Assembly: GCA_905182995.1 (NCBI GenBank)
Contig: CAJJDP010000170.1
Coordinates: 76,005-130,078 of the forward strand
DNA length: 54,074 nucleotides
Source: Paramecium octaurelia
Lineage: Eukaryota > Ciliophora > Oligohymenophorea > Peniculida > Parameciidae
Reading direction: 5' to 3'
The notes beneath the pieces were generated by a model, which saw only the letters and a list, made by a program, of their open reading frames with translations, did not search any database and was not told the origin of the DNA. Below, piece after piece: positions 25,140-37,300 of this stretch (position 1 is the first letter of the stretch; every line of letters starts with the position of its first letter). A program made the translations under genes and the position numbers.

Positions 25140-28100
25140 ATGAACCATTACGGATATCACAATATGAATGATAATTTTTGAACTTCTTTCAGGGGATGCT
25201 TCATATAATAATCTACAGGAAGAATGGAAGTATATTTATACAATTCAGCATCACAACATCACTTACACAATTAATCAAATGTTGATTCAAAATTTTTAAA
25301 TTATAGCTATAAACACATAATACACGAATAACAGTATATTTCCATGCTAAAGGTTAAAAGATTGAATATCTGAATATTGGAATTTCTTATGATAATTACT
25401 GATTTGCTTGGACAGCTCACTGGGTTCAGTTATCATGCTCAAGATATTAAATATGCATAAGACATTAGATAACTTCATCTGTGGATTTTTCAACAAGGCT
25501 TTTATGGCTGAAAACAAGCCTAGAATAGGAACCATGGTTCAAACTATTGTGGGAATAATTTAACAATTCGGTAAGCAGTTGTCAAAATACACAAAAATTC
25601 TTTGACTTTTAAATCTCATTCATCGACATCTCGCCAAGATGTTATAAATGTGGATGACCTTAGGCTAAATTTAATGAAAAGGAAGATTTGAGATTCAGTT
25701 TTTTGCTAGGGTTATTAAAAATGTAATGATGAGACTCTCTTGATGAAAACAAGCAATTCGTAGGAATATGCGTCAAGATCCATTTGATTTTCATCAATGG
25801 GGCCACTTTCTAAGTTAGAGCTTATGTTAAATTTGTGAGAGATGCTCATCGGTCAAAAGACTCGCACTGGAAAATTATAAATGAAAGAGCATTTACTTAA
25901 GATCTCATGAATTGATAAAATTAAATCAACTTTCATTCTTGGAATTGGGATAATTGCTGCTGGATGTAGAAAAACATGGTGATAAAGACGGATATTGAGA
26001 TAATGAGAAGAATCTGTAGCTAGCTTCTCCGTAAGGAAGACCCACCATTTCAAATGAATACTTACAAAAATGTCATGCTATTTGGCTGGTTAAATTAGAA
26101 GCAAGTCTTAGCTTGCCTAATCGAAAACCAATGAACATTGAACATATTCTTGAAAGGTCCTAACAATGTTGAGTCTAAGGAACTTTGTCCATTGGATCAT
26201 ATAGTTAGCCAAATTTGCAAAGATATTACTTTTAGTTGAAAGTATTCATAAACCGAAGTAGAGCCATCTATTACTATCAAATCAAATTGACTTTAACCAA
26301 TAGAAACTGATATCCATAAATTAGATATAGATAATTAAATTTCAACTATGCATCAAGTTGTACAGTTCATGTAGCGAACCGATAAGAAGATTTAGTACAT
26401 TTTTGGAAGGGCAGTGGCGATAGAAAGTTAAACAGTACTAATGATTAATGATAATTTATAAAATTGAGAAAACATGATATTTTATTGACACAGCTAATTT
26501 ATAAGCAGCATAAGGTAACTGGGACGGAGAAAATGAGCATCAGTAATGTATCAATTTTTCATGGCATTAACCTAAACTAGAGTTGAACTAGCTTAACATT
26601 TAATGCAATTCTAATTTACAGATAACTTTGAATAAATATTATCTTAAAGGAACGAAGCATCAAGAAATTTTGCGGCTATAGTCTCTGCGATACCAACAAA
26701 AGTTTATAGTTCGAAAGCATCATTTGAAATTTTTAACTCTAGAACTCAACGTTCAAATACGCATATTTTTTTCATGAAAATTTTATTCTCATCATTTTCA
26801 GGTATTACAAATTAATTAAATGAGTCTGTTTTGTCTAGGTTTATAATCATTTTATGCCCTTACATTGCAACATTTTATTTATACTGCTCATTACAAATTT
26901 ACTAGCTCGATTCCAATATTATTGCGCAGTCATACTCTACAGTATGCACTCCTAAAACAGTGTAATCTCTGAAGCATTAATGTATTCAATCAGTTATTAA
27001 ATGTGTTAGTTACCTAAAGTCTGAAATTACTACTTTATACTGCTAAACATCATTTGCCTTAATTGCAGATTGGCCAATATCAAATTGATCTTTTAAGCTT
27101 ACAGAATTTTTTTGATGATCAAAATAGAATAGCTCTTACAAATTGTCTTTTATGAATTCAGTCTTCGTAATACCTGAATTAGTTCATGACTCTATAACAA
27201 CATAATTATACATCAAAGCAAGAAGTAAATTGATAAGAATTGCAAACTTTGCCACTCACAATTATTTAATAATAATCAGACATATCAACAGCACAAGTTT
27301 AACTAAATATTTGTTTTCAATTGAATGGCTGATATCACCAGCTGAGCATTTCGCATATCTATCAAATTAATTCTCACATGAATGCAAATCCTGTGCAAAC
27401 ATTAGTATTAAAAGCCCAGCCACTGCAACATAAACAAGGCTATCAGAACAGTTTAGATTTGCATATTGTTAAAAATTAATTCTTTCATCTGGAATACACC
27501 CTTTAATATAGTAAGTACAGATAGCCGCTTTTGGTTTAAGGATCAAATTTAATCGAAATTTGTCTAAATATGAAACATTTTATTAAAAATAGAATATGTA
27601 CACATTAAATGTAGGAATGTTCAGTTATGGCTTCTCCATAAATACCTTTTGATGAAGGAGATCATAAATAGTAGCCCTGGAAGGCAATGTAATTATCTAG
27701 TGATGGCAAAACATATTTGGTAATTGTTTGAACATTTATTGGTAGGCAGGCAACTGTACATATAAATTAAATTTAGCAAATGAGAAAGAACACCTGTCTA
27801 ATCCAGTATCAATGCTTCAATAGGATATATGTCAAGCTGATGTAGAGTCTTCTCCAGTTTAGTCATCCGTATAGTATTTATAAATGAAATGATCTCCTTT
27901 CAAAAAGTTTCAAGCATAGCAAATACTTGAGGGAGGTAAAAGAATTAAATTTATTGAACAATAGTCTCCATTAAGGGCTTAATACCATTTACGCCAAAGA
28001 AAACAGTTTTAACAGACAAAGACTTGAGGAAATTTAAAAACGTCTCGAAAGTAACCCTATATGCATCCAGTGCAACTTGAAACAGTAGCAAACGGAAATA

Positions 28101-28245
28101 TACATGAGATGCAAAAGATTATATTTCGAACAAACCAGCTCTACTCTAAACATAGAAAAAGTGAGAGAAATTTATTCTATGCAGTTTTTAAAGCCCAAAA
28201 TCAAATAAGAATTAGATTAAAAACATGAAAGCAAGGAGCAATTAA
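25140..28245 (+). pseudogene. G+C-richer, probably decayed coding region
   Basis: Base composition is visibly richer in G and C than the flanks for about 3 kb. Several plus-strand segments read like protein but lie in different frames with scattered TGAs, for example 25748-25910 (TFQVRAYVKFVRDAHRSKDS), 25950-26220 (TDIEIMRRICSQLLRKEDPP) and 27930-28250 (RLEEIQKRLESNPICIQC, a CxxC). TGA density over the region is about what chance predicts, so only composition and local codon bias support a coding past. I find no conserved transposase or polymerase motif. Either an old gene or element eroded in place, or DNA of different origin. Minus-strand standard-code ORFs here are shadows. Confidence 0.35.
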
Positions 28246-29167
28246 TTATTTATTTTTCACGAACCAAAATATCGCATCTTCAATATTATATTCTTTTAAT
28301 TTTTTGAAAACCAATTCTTTAAAATTATCAATCGGAATTGCATATTATGATTTAATTTCATGTTGAAAAAGGCATTAAGCACACAGTTTTCTTTAACATC
28401 TGTGAGGAGCTATGCATATTGTTTATAATGAATATTGAATATGATAAGTGCAATTCATACTCTTTTTAAATTAATATTGAATTTCTATTTCTTTATTTTG
28501 AGTTTAATTCTACAAAACAAAAAAGTATCTTGCATAATTTTGAAGGAAGAAAATTTTAAATAAATTTGGAATTAATGTAAACTAAAATACTGACAACTCA
28601 CTTAAGCTTGTGGATAGCTTGATTCTTACTGAATCTATAATAAAGTAAAAAACAATATATAAACAAACCATCAACAAGATTTCTCTGTAAACACCTATAC
28701 TTATTTAATTGATAATTTTTTTTTGTAATATAGCTTCTTAATTTATAATTTTATTTGTTGTAATAAATTTCTAGATTTTTATTATTACTCACATTTTTAA
28801 TTTTCACCTTAAAGAAGAATATCACTTCAATTATTCGAAAATACCAAACTACTAATATTGTTATTTTTGATGATTTCATTAACAACCTTAAGTCTAACAA
28901 GCGTAGACTTTAGTTTGCTAAATTTCTGAAAGAAAACTGTTAATTATCAAAAATATAGTACTAATGTGATTAACATAGATTATGTATTTCGCAAGCCCAA
29001 GGAAACTTGAATACTTAATTATCAAACCAATTTGATATGTATGTTCAACCCAAAAAAACATGTTATTAGCTTTTTAATAAAGGAGTGCAATATTTTGATG
29101 TAGTATGCATGAAGACATTATCATGCAGTAATTGGTATACTTTTTTTATCATTATCTTCCTCTTAAT
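28246..29167. other. AT-rich spacer
   Basis: Composition returns to very AT-rich. No supportable gene. Confidence 0.35.
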
Positions 29168-29252
29168 ATTCATGCAGCAGCAGAAATGACCAGACCGAAT
29201 GTTTATATAACACACATGACGAAATTATCTTAATTAAGTCTCAGTTACTAAA

Positions 29253-29615
29253 ATGAAAGGCTTTTACTTCATTAATGAATATTTATTGCAGGAATTTAGA
29301 AATCTATTATTCAATAATTTATTTAGCTCAAACAATCTTTATTTGGATCTCTACAAGCTTATATATTTACTTAGTATTACAGATTCAAATCTGAAATTTT
29401 ATTTCTTGAAATTTCCTGTCCTCTTAAATGATTATAAAGTCTTTAATCATGAGGATTCTTTCAACAAAAAAATCAAATATTTATGTTATAATCGATCTAT
29501 TATGGAGTTTTATTCTTTACCTGTCAAGATCATAATGAAATTCTTGATTTATGTAGGAGAAAAACGATCCTATGATATTCTTCACGATAATGTGGAGCGC
29601 CATACTTCTAGTTAG
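29253..29615 (+). CDS. ORF free of all three TAA/TAG/TGA triplets, unrecognised
   Basis: From ATG 29253 the frame has no TAA, TAG or TGA for 120 codons, and none upstream to about 29168 either. In such AT-rich DNA that is rare by chance, and genuine Gln-rich genes in this window use TAA/TAG freely. In the ciliate code the frame continues past TAG 29614 for about 20 more codons. The product is rich in Leu, Phe, Tyr and Ile, with only weak position-1 G bias (NEYLLQEFRNLLFNN, VGEKRSYDILHDNVERH). It may be a Gln-poor exon or a chance run. A (GCA)n-like triplet run lies just upstream near 29170. Confidence 0.35.
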   Translation: MKGFYFINEYLLQEFRNLLFNNLFSSNNLYLDLYKLIYLLSITDSNLKFYFLKFPVLLNDYKVFNHEDSFNKKIKYLCYNRSIMEFYSLPVKIIMKFLIYVGEKRSYDILHDNVERHTSS

Positions 29616-29822
29616 CTTATATTTTTGATAGTAGATTAATTCTATTTAGAATAAACTTTGAAGTCTATTTGAAAAAAATTAATAAAATAAACATAAAATC
29701 CTTCTAAGTACACTAGCTCGACTATGCTATATCCATATAAAAAAGGACAAAAAATAAAAATAATCCATCTTGAGACTACTTAATTTATAAATGCTTTAAA
29801 ATAATGTTAAAATTATTATAAA

Positions 29823-30270
29823 ATGATACTGTTTAAGAGAAGACAGAAGTTACTCTCTGAGAGCCATTATAGGTCAACGTCATCTCAGAAGGAGCTTTAG
29901 GAAAGTTTCTCATGTATCGAGTTGGTCACAAAAAAGTTGATAGAAATGGGAGATATCTTAGCCTCTAATTTTAGTCTTGATGAAGAAGTTCAATAAATTA
30001 TGTCAAAAAAACTGGAGATTAGGGAATTGAAGACTCTGATCAAGGGATTACAGTTGGTTCAGAAAGATAATCTCAGACAATTTCTCAACTTTTGGTGACA
30101 AAGAAAAAATGTAATATCTCATAAGACATTCAGTCATAATAGTTAGATGGGAACTTCCTCTAACTCTACTTAAGCCTATTATGGAACATCTATAAGCGGT
30201 CAAAGGACTTTAAACGTATTTGTAGAGAAATGTAATATGTGAATTTATTGTAGCTAAGTACCATAAATGA
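29823..30270 (+). CDS. Coiled-coil protein with an in-frame TGA
   Basis: ATG 29823; the frame is strongly biased and helical (KRRQKLLSESHYRSTSSQKE, IEMGDILASNFSLDEEVQQI, KKLEIRELKTLIKGLQLVQK). TGA 30096-30098 falls in it, yet the same frame continues with equal quality for about 45 codons (QRKNVISHKTFSHNSQMG, GTSISGQRTLNVFVEK), then a canonical 22-nt intron (30232-30253, GTAATA...TGTAG) leads to TGA 30268-30270; exons total 142 codons. No intron removes the first TGA, which sits where an Arg or Trp codon would fit. Either the real protein ends at 91 aa, or this is a recently disabled gene. No family recognised. Confidence 0.5.
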
Positions 30271-31171
30271 AGTTAAAAAGGAAATTGCTTAGTAGTGTAG
30301 ATCTTAGTTTTATTTTTAAAGGTCCTATTGCTTTTCGAGATTTTACCCTCTTTGCATAAGTAAAATTTATCTGTTTCTCTAAAGTTTATTTTTAGAAAAC
30401 CATTTGAAATATTCCTTTGAATTTACTGATCATCAATTCTTAGAAACTCAAGCATTAACAAGCAATTAATGTTTAAATTGAGGGGAGTTAGTTAGTAACA
30501 ATTTGGAATTGTTTATCTATTACCTGCTCTTTCCTTTGGTGAATCTTCTCTTTTTCCATTTTTAACTTTCTAAAAGTTGAATTATTTTTTATTGGAATCT
30601 GCTATATTCTTTAAAGCTTTGTTTAGCTATTCAATTTATCTTTATCTTCATCTGTTCAATTTTAGTAATTCGTATAATCTTGGGTTTTTATTTTTAGAAT
30701 AGAATTCAGAACTTCAATTTATACGAGTCTTATTGAAACCTTTTATTTTCATTTTTTAAGGATATGATTAAGTAAATAACTTCAAGGAATGACTTGAAAC
30801 ATAATAAAGCAGTCTAAAAAACATATAATTAAATGAAAGAGAACAAAACTAAAGAATAGGAAATATCAAGTTACCATCTTTTTATTTATTATTATTAATA
30901 AGAATTTTTGTTTTATTTTCCTTACTTTATTTCTAAGTAAGATATAGAAATAACGTTCTCTTAACTATCGTTTAAATTCTAGACTTAAATATATTTTTCA
31001 AAATAGTTGTAATTGATCTCTTATCAAGTGAATATAAAAAAAAATATTAAAAAAACAGATCCTTTTAAATTAGAATAATAACTGAATTTTCATAAGGATT
31101 AAAATTTAGGAAAATTTATTTTCATTTCTTGCTTGCCTTGATATTCTCCATCCATAGTTAGAGCTGCATAG
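30271..31171. other. AT-rich spacer
   Basis: No supportable gene. Confidence 0.35.
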
Positions 31172-31479
31172 ATGTATTCAACAAGATACCTATATAACTA
31201 AAATTTGCTAATCTTTCAGAAGTTTTTGGTGAGCATTAAACCTAAACTAACTAAGACAATAATTATTGAAAGGAAATTGTTGATAAAAAGAAATTTATTA
31301 ATATTAAGGATTTAAACTAATTGATTTAAAATCAGGATGTGAATATGGAAGGTGAAGTTTTAGTTATATCCAAAATTATTTGGTCCCACAATTAGCTATC
31401 CTTATTCTTAGTTGATATTAATCTAATGAAATAAAATCTTATTACAGATTAAATATTATAATAAATTGTAATATTTTGA
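31172..31479 (+). CDS. Small unrecognised gene with an apparent one-base frameshift
   Basis: ATG 31172 opens a frame reaching TKTIIIE at about 31268; the neighbouring frame then runs on with strong codon bias (KEIVDKKKFINIKDLNQLIQ, DVNMEGEVLVISKIIWSHNQ) to TGA 31477-31479. One extra A in the run at 31269-31271 would join them into a protein of about 102 aa. The second part looks genuinely coding; the first part less so. No family recognised. Confidence 0.4.
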
Positions 31480-31949
31480 GTCTCTATTAAAATAAGTTAT
31501 AGGTTTTGAAGTGAAAAAATATTCCTATCGTTTATATAATTTAATCCATAACATTAAAAAAAGTTTTCTTTTAAATTATATTGAAACCAAACTTCCTGAT
31601 AAAATGGTTGATGCTGTAAACTGCAAATAATCCTCGCAATCATCTGTTTGATCAATTATTGAACAAGAAATTATTTAATTATATCGTATCAAATCTTTAA
31701 AGAATATTTGCCAACTTTATACTGGGACGTATTTACCAACCTTAAATTCTATAGGAAACCTATAATTTAGGCCATTATTTTGTCTCTGATTAAATCAAGA
31801 GTTTCATGCATTTTATTAAGAGATCAAAAGTAAGTTCTTAAATAAACTCAATTCATTGACGTTCATTGAGTCATCCACATGATCAAATAAATAAAGGGCA
31901 AACATGATCATTGTGAAATAGAATATACTGAAAAACAAAAAGGAGATAT

Positions 31950-32960
31950 ACCGCCTGTGAATATATGAATTAGCATCGGATCAAGTCTTTACTTTCGATT
32001 ATTGTAAAGAATGCTCAAATTGAGCAGCATATGTTTTAAGAAATTTAGATTCCTTAAATCAGTCCACTTGCTTGATCCCAACTGTATTCATCTATCGAAG
32101 TTGGAAATATATACTTTTTTATTAAAATCTCTGAAAAATTTTAACATTAAATCTTATAAATTTTTTTTAAAACTGAATTTCGCTTTTATCGGTATTGTCT
32201 TTTCTAATTCTATTTCAGGAATCACTGCTTAAATTTCATAATCATTTAATTGTAAAAATTATAATTCTAGCAACTTAATCCAGTATGTTTTCTCTGTATG
32301 TCTATAAGTATTGATTCAGTTGAGGGTGTTCCACCTTCAAGAAATTCATCGAAAACAACCCAAACTTAAATTCTATATTAAAATTTCAAGACAAAAGAAC
32401 ACTATAAAGTAAGAGCCATGATTTTTCATAAATTGTTTTATGCAGAAAATTATTTATAAATTTGAATATAATCAACATAATCGGTATTTCTAATAAAAGG
32501 CCGAAATTACCTGATTAGCATCTTCAACATTTTTGTCCTTCCAATGATCATAACCAAAAGATTCAATTAAGCAAATCTCCATAGTGGTTTCAGATGGATC
32601 TCAATCTATGCATTCTCAAATTGCTCTTTCTTTACAACGGTAGAATCTAGAGACTTTAATCGTTTTCTTGTGCCCATTTCCATTCTGCACCTTTGCATTC
32701 TCCCATAATTTTTAAATTATAATTCATCTCTGTACTTACATCCTATCCCTGTTAACTAACATTCTATATCTGTCACATCACATTCACATTCACTCATTTG
32801 ATAATTCTTAGTACTTCCCATCTTTAATGACACGAATTCCTTCTCATCCTTGCAAACAAGAAAATAATAATTGCTAAGAACATTTTGGAAGCCTAGAATT
32901 ATCCTTTCACTACTTTAAGATTATGGATAAAATTCATCGGTAAAACTTTATTTTATCCAA
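31950..32960 (-). CDS. Cysteine-rich, probably secreted or luminal protein (fragmentary)
   Basis: Minus-strand frame from about 32960 reads GFQNVLSNYYFLVCKDEKEF, then SECECDVTDIECQLTGIGC. The CxC...DxEC spacing recalls the Cys-rich segment after the VPS10 propeller of sortilins, but that is a weak resemblance. A GTAAGT site then leads to CKGAEWKWAQEN and, after an apparent missing A at 32663-32666, to RFYRCKERAI*ECID*DPSETT and ESFGYDHWKDKNVEDANQ, where a canonical 21-nt intron (GTAATT...ATTAG, about 32491-32511) begins. The stars are in-frame TGAs at 32618-32616 and 32603-32601. Further biased pieces follow to about 31950 (GGTPSTESILIDIQ, VIPEIELEKTIPIKAKF). Exon structure is unresolved and it may be a pseudogene. 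Confidence 0.4.
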
Positions 32961-33652
32961 TTCGATATTTACTATTACCTTTGGGAATCAAAATAAATAA
33001 GATGCCAAATAGAAAAAGTAATATGTATTCTAAGAGTACGAGCAATATTTTGAGCAAATTATGCAAGGGTTACTTCAAGATTGACCTGCATTTGAATGAG
33101 GATGGAATAATAAGATACTTTGTTAATAATAGCCATTATTTAAGTTGGCCATTTTTATGCACCACAATATGGTTTGTGCACAAATATATAGGCAATATTA
33201 TAAGAACGAGTTTTTAATTTGCAATAGAATAATAGTGAGAATAAGTTATTTAACTTTAGGTTGCTATATCCCGTGATGATGAACAATTAATTATGATGAT
33301 TTATTTTTACAGCTACCCCAGGATAAGATGATTTTGTTCATCACCTGCGTAGCTGATGTACTTTTAAGGGTTGTATTTTTATTTACTCATAATAAAACTG
33401 AAGTACATCAACGCAATCAGAGATAAAATGCATAAATAATAAGTCTACTAAAGATCTGTTTATAAAGAAACTAAATTTTAAACTTACTGATTTACAAGTA
33501 GAGTATTTCACGCCTGCCATTAAAAGCATTACAAATCAAAAACTTAATAAAGGCTATAATTTTACATAGCCTCACAAATTTTTAGCGACAGTTTGAGTTA
33601 GTATTCCAGCTTTCTATGCTGTTTATACTGCATCCTTCTTCAGATCCACCAG

Positions 33653-33988
33653 ATGTAGCTACTTTTTATCATTAATTTATATGCTGATATTTTGATAGGT
33701 TTCAGTTCTACAAATAAGATTAGAAGATACGATGGTGTAGCAGCCATCTGTGCAGCTATACAAAAAGCTTCAATTGAAAATGAATATGTAGTATATTCTG
33801 TACATTCATCAAAACATTTAGCACAAATAGGTGGCAAGTAGCACAGGGCATTTGATACTGAGCACATGAGTAATCCATTAACTCCTTCAAGTCTTATATA
33901 TATCTCCAAAATTGCAGGTACAATTAAGAAGTGGAAGATGCTTTACAATAATTTGTACACTCGTGATTTTAAGTTGAATAAGGTTTGA
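33653..33988 (+). CDS. Small unrecognised protein
   Basis: ATG 33653 to TGA 33986-33988, 111 aa, intronless. Codon position 1 is clearly G-enriched from about residue 25 on (YDGVAAICAAIQKASIENEY, HLAQIGGKQHRAFDTEHMSN, SLIYISKIAGTIKKWKMLYN). The first 18 residues are hydrophobic (MQLLFIINLYADILIGF), so an N-terminal signal or membrane anchor is possible. The 89-codon standard-code ORF on the other strand (33640-33909) is its shadow. No family recognised. Confidence 0.4.
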
Positions 33989-34318
33989 AACTATGTTATA
34001 AAAGGATCGAAGTATAATGTTATTAAAATTTTGAAGCATCATTGTATACAAATCATATTATTATCTTAAAATAACTAAATTATTTAATTAATCTTTCATT
34101 CTTTAGCATTAACTCTTTTAAATTTATAGTATCAAAAATATCATCTAAAATTGCAAATTCCAATTATAGTTGAAAAAGTAATATAAAAAAACATGTAATG
34201 TCAATTGGTGATAATGTTTTTTTGGTTAGGTTAAATGTATCTATAAATAAATCTTGATTCTTTTAAAGACGTATTCTCAAATCATTTACATTTGAATATA
34301 TATATTAAATTATATAAG
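33989..34318. other. Upstream region of the large secreted-protein gene
   Basis: Very AT-rich, no gene seen. It presumably contains the promoter of the gene starting at 34319. Confidence 0.4.
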
Positions 34319-37300
34319 ATGAAAATTCTATATATATTATTAGGCTACCTTATTAACCATGTAAATTCAAAGTGCGATGAATTGATCACACAACCTTAAA
34401 TCACTTGTTATTAATTCACATCAGAATGTTATATTTTAGAAGGAGATGAAGAAGATTATTAAGAACTCCAGCACATCAATACTCAAATTGTATAAAAGTC
34501 ATTCTAAATTCCATTTAAAGAAGAACCAATATTAATAAGAGTAATCAATTCTTTGAATCAAAATAAAATATAAGAGAAGTTGTTATGCTCCTTATTTGTT
34601 AATATCGATTATTATATCACTTGTATGGGATTTGATTTAATTTTGTATGAGGAATAAACTAATTATAGTGAATTAATTAGAATAGATACAAAAATATTAG
34701 CTAATGAACACTGTGATGAATTATTTACAAATTAAGATGGAAGTTTAAGTTTATTTTGTCTTGGTTCGTCATCATTAAAATAATATTACTTGGATTTTTA
34801 AAGGAGTGTGACTTTAAGTTTGGAATATGATGTCTCAGACCAAATAGAGGATGGATGCAAAAAAAAATAAATCAGAAGGAACGAAGAATAATATTTAATT
34901 GTGTTTTATCAATGTTTGAGATGGAAAATTATGTAAATTAAAAACAATCAATCTCACACTTTGTTCGATGCTTCAATGAAGTCTTAGAATATTTAGTTAT
35001 CAAACCTTTCTTTAATTGATGACGTGACTTATTGCGAACGTAATCAATAAACTTATAGTATCATTTTGATCCAAGATAATTTTTATGTGTTAATACATCT
35101 TAATTATTATGAAACAAAAAATCTAAATTACTTTTTAATACAATAGACAAAGAAAATTCAAAAAATAATATTCTAGCAGAAATGCTCAATGATTATTTTA
35201 GTGAATGAATTAGATAAAACCAATTCATCTTTAATTCAAACTTAAAAATAATTAGAAATCATTCTGGATTAAAAATATTCAATGGACAATATTCACTTCC
35301 ATTCAAATCTTCTTTTTTTATAAAACTAATTTGAATTGAATATATTAATAAATGCTCGCATTAATTAGACATATCAAATTTGCAACACTTCATTATACTT
35401 CTTTGATTCTAATAATTTATTCTCTTAATTTGATTAAACCAAAAAAGTATTGTAATTTTATTAATACAAACCATTAAGTGCTTTTATAAAACCTAGGCAA
35501 AAGTTTGTCTATGTAATTGAGAGAAACAATTTATTTAAAAGTGATGATATTGTTTAGTGTTTTAGAATTTTAGAGGATAATAACAATTAGAAAGAAAAAT
35601 TATAATTTACTGAGTTGATGGAATTTCAAAATAATTGTCAAACGAAGTACTAAAGATTATTGATAACACAGAACTTTAAATACTTTAATAATGCTAATGC
35701 TACTTTTGATTTAAAAAATAGTGATGGAAGTATTAGTGTAAGTATCAGCAAATATTAATACTCTCAACAAAATTGTTTAATAAGACTTTATAAATCTTAC
35801 TTCTAGCATAAGGTTTAGTTAAAACAAATAATAAATGACTATGTTTGTTTTCAATATGAATCATATTTTTATATCTATGATTGCAAACAACTTAAACTTT
35901 CAAACTCAGTAAACTTAGATTAATATTATGTACTTGAATCATAATTGGTATATTATTTTGTCAGCAGAAATAATAAGAATAATAATGTGTTGAGAGGAGT
36001 TAAATTTTAATTAGAATCTCTTTTGTATTTCAATATCTAATTAAACAATGTAATTACAAATGTTAAGCAAGTTTCTTAAAATGCATTTATTTACACAAAG
36101 GATTCTGATTTGCCACTTATTATGTCAACAAATCCTGAGAAAAAACCATTCTACAAATATCTATCAAAGAACCTTTATTAACCTGGACCTATTCTATTTT
36201 ATTTTGAGAATGAAAATTCAAAATTTATTCAATACGCAAAAATGTTAGCTATTTCAAATAAAGAACATCTTAAATGTTATCAAATTCAAGAATAATTAAT
36301 CATTTCAATTTAAAAATTATAACCCTGTTACTTGATTTTTGCAATACAAAATTCAACTCAATCTCTAATTCTAAATTATTTCTGGGATGACGAACTACAT
36401 TAGATTAAAAACTACACTTTTAAAGATTTTTAATTTTACTATCCTTTTAAGTACTCAATAAATACTGATAGCTTAGCTATCTTACTTGAATAAAATAATT
36501 CGTTATCTATAGCCATTTTTTAATATAATCTGTCTGTGTTATAATTTATTGAAATTATTGCAACTGACGATTCTTTTTTTTAATTTGATTAATTTCGTAT
36601 ATTGTTTTCTTTTGAAAAAGTATGGATGTACTCATTCGTGAAAATATTTTTAGTCAATTTAGAGATAGAGAATCTTTATTAAAATACCTTAAAATCAAAC
36701 TTTTCAATGAACTTAAAAGAGGAGGAGGGTAGTATTGAATTAAAGATTTCAATTTAAAATCAATGCTATGAGTTATACTCTCTCATGAAATCATCTCTAA
36801 TTGAAATTTAAAACAATAAAAGGCTAAAATTAAATTTTTCTGAGATGTTTTATGGCCCAATCAGTAATTTGACACTTATTAATAATTCAAACGTTATTTT
36901 GAAGGGACCAATTATATATAAGGAAGAACTTTTAAATTGTGCTGAATAAACCTCAACACTATGTTATAGATAATATCATTTTCAATCATTAAAACCAAAG
37001 TAAAGTTTTAGAGTGATTGTTTTGGAAAATTACTTTATTAATGTAATAAAGGATTATCTTTGGAATTAATTTTATATGACTTGGATAGAATAGCAATATT
37101 ATCTTTGCATCTCACAATTATTTGACGATCTAAATATTGAATTAATTCAATGTACTGAAAATTAATATGAGTTTTGTAAATTGATCTCAAATATTAGTCA
37201 TAATTTTAATATAAATTTGACTAATATTGCAGACACAATAAGAGTTGGTAATTTAATAAAGCTTAAGCCCAAAGATGATAATAATAATGCTATTATTTTT

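Noticed and set aside
25647..25672. RCYKCG resembling a retroviral-type zinc knuckle
   Set aside because: The frame stops at once (TGA) and the His and last Cys of the CCHC pattern are absent.
25853..26053. Minus-strand ORF with MKWWVFLTEKLATDSSHYLN
   Set aside because: Opposite strand carries the better-biased segment; no motif, in a decayed region.
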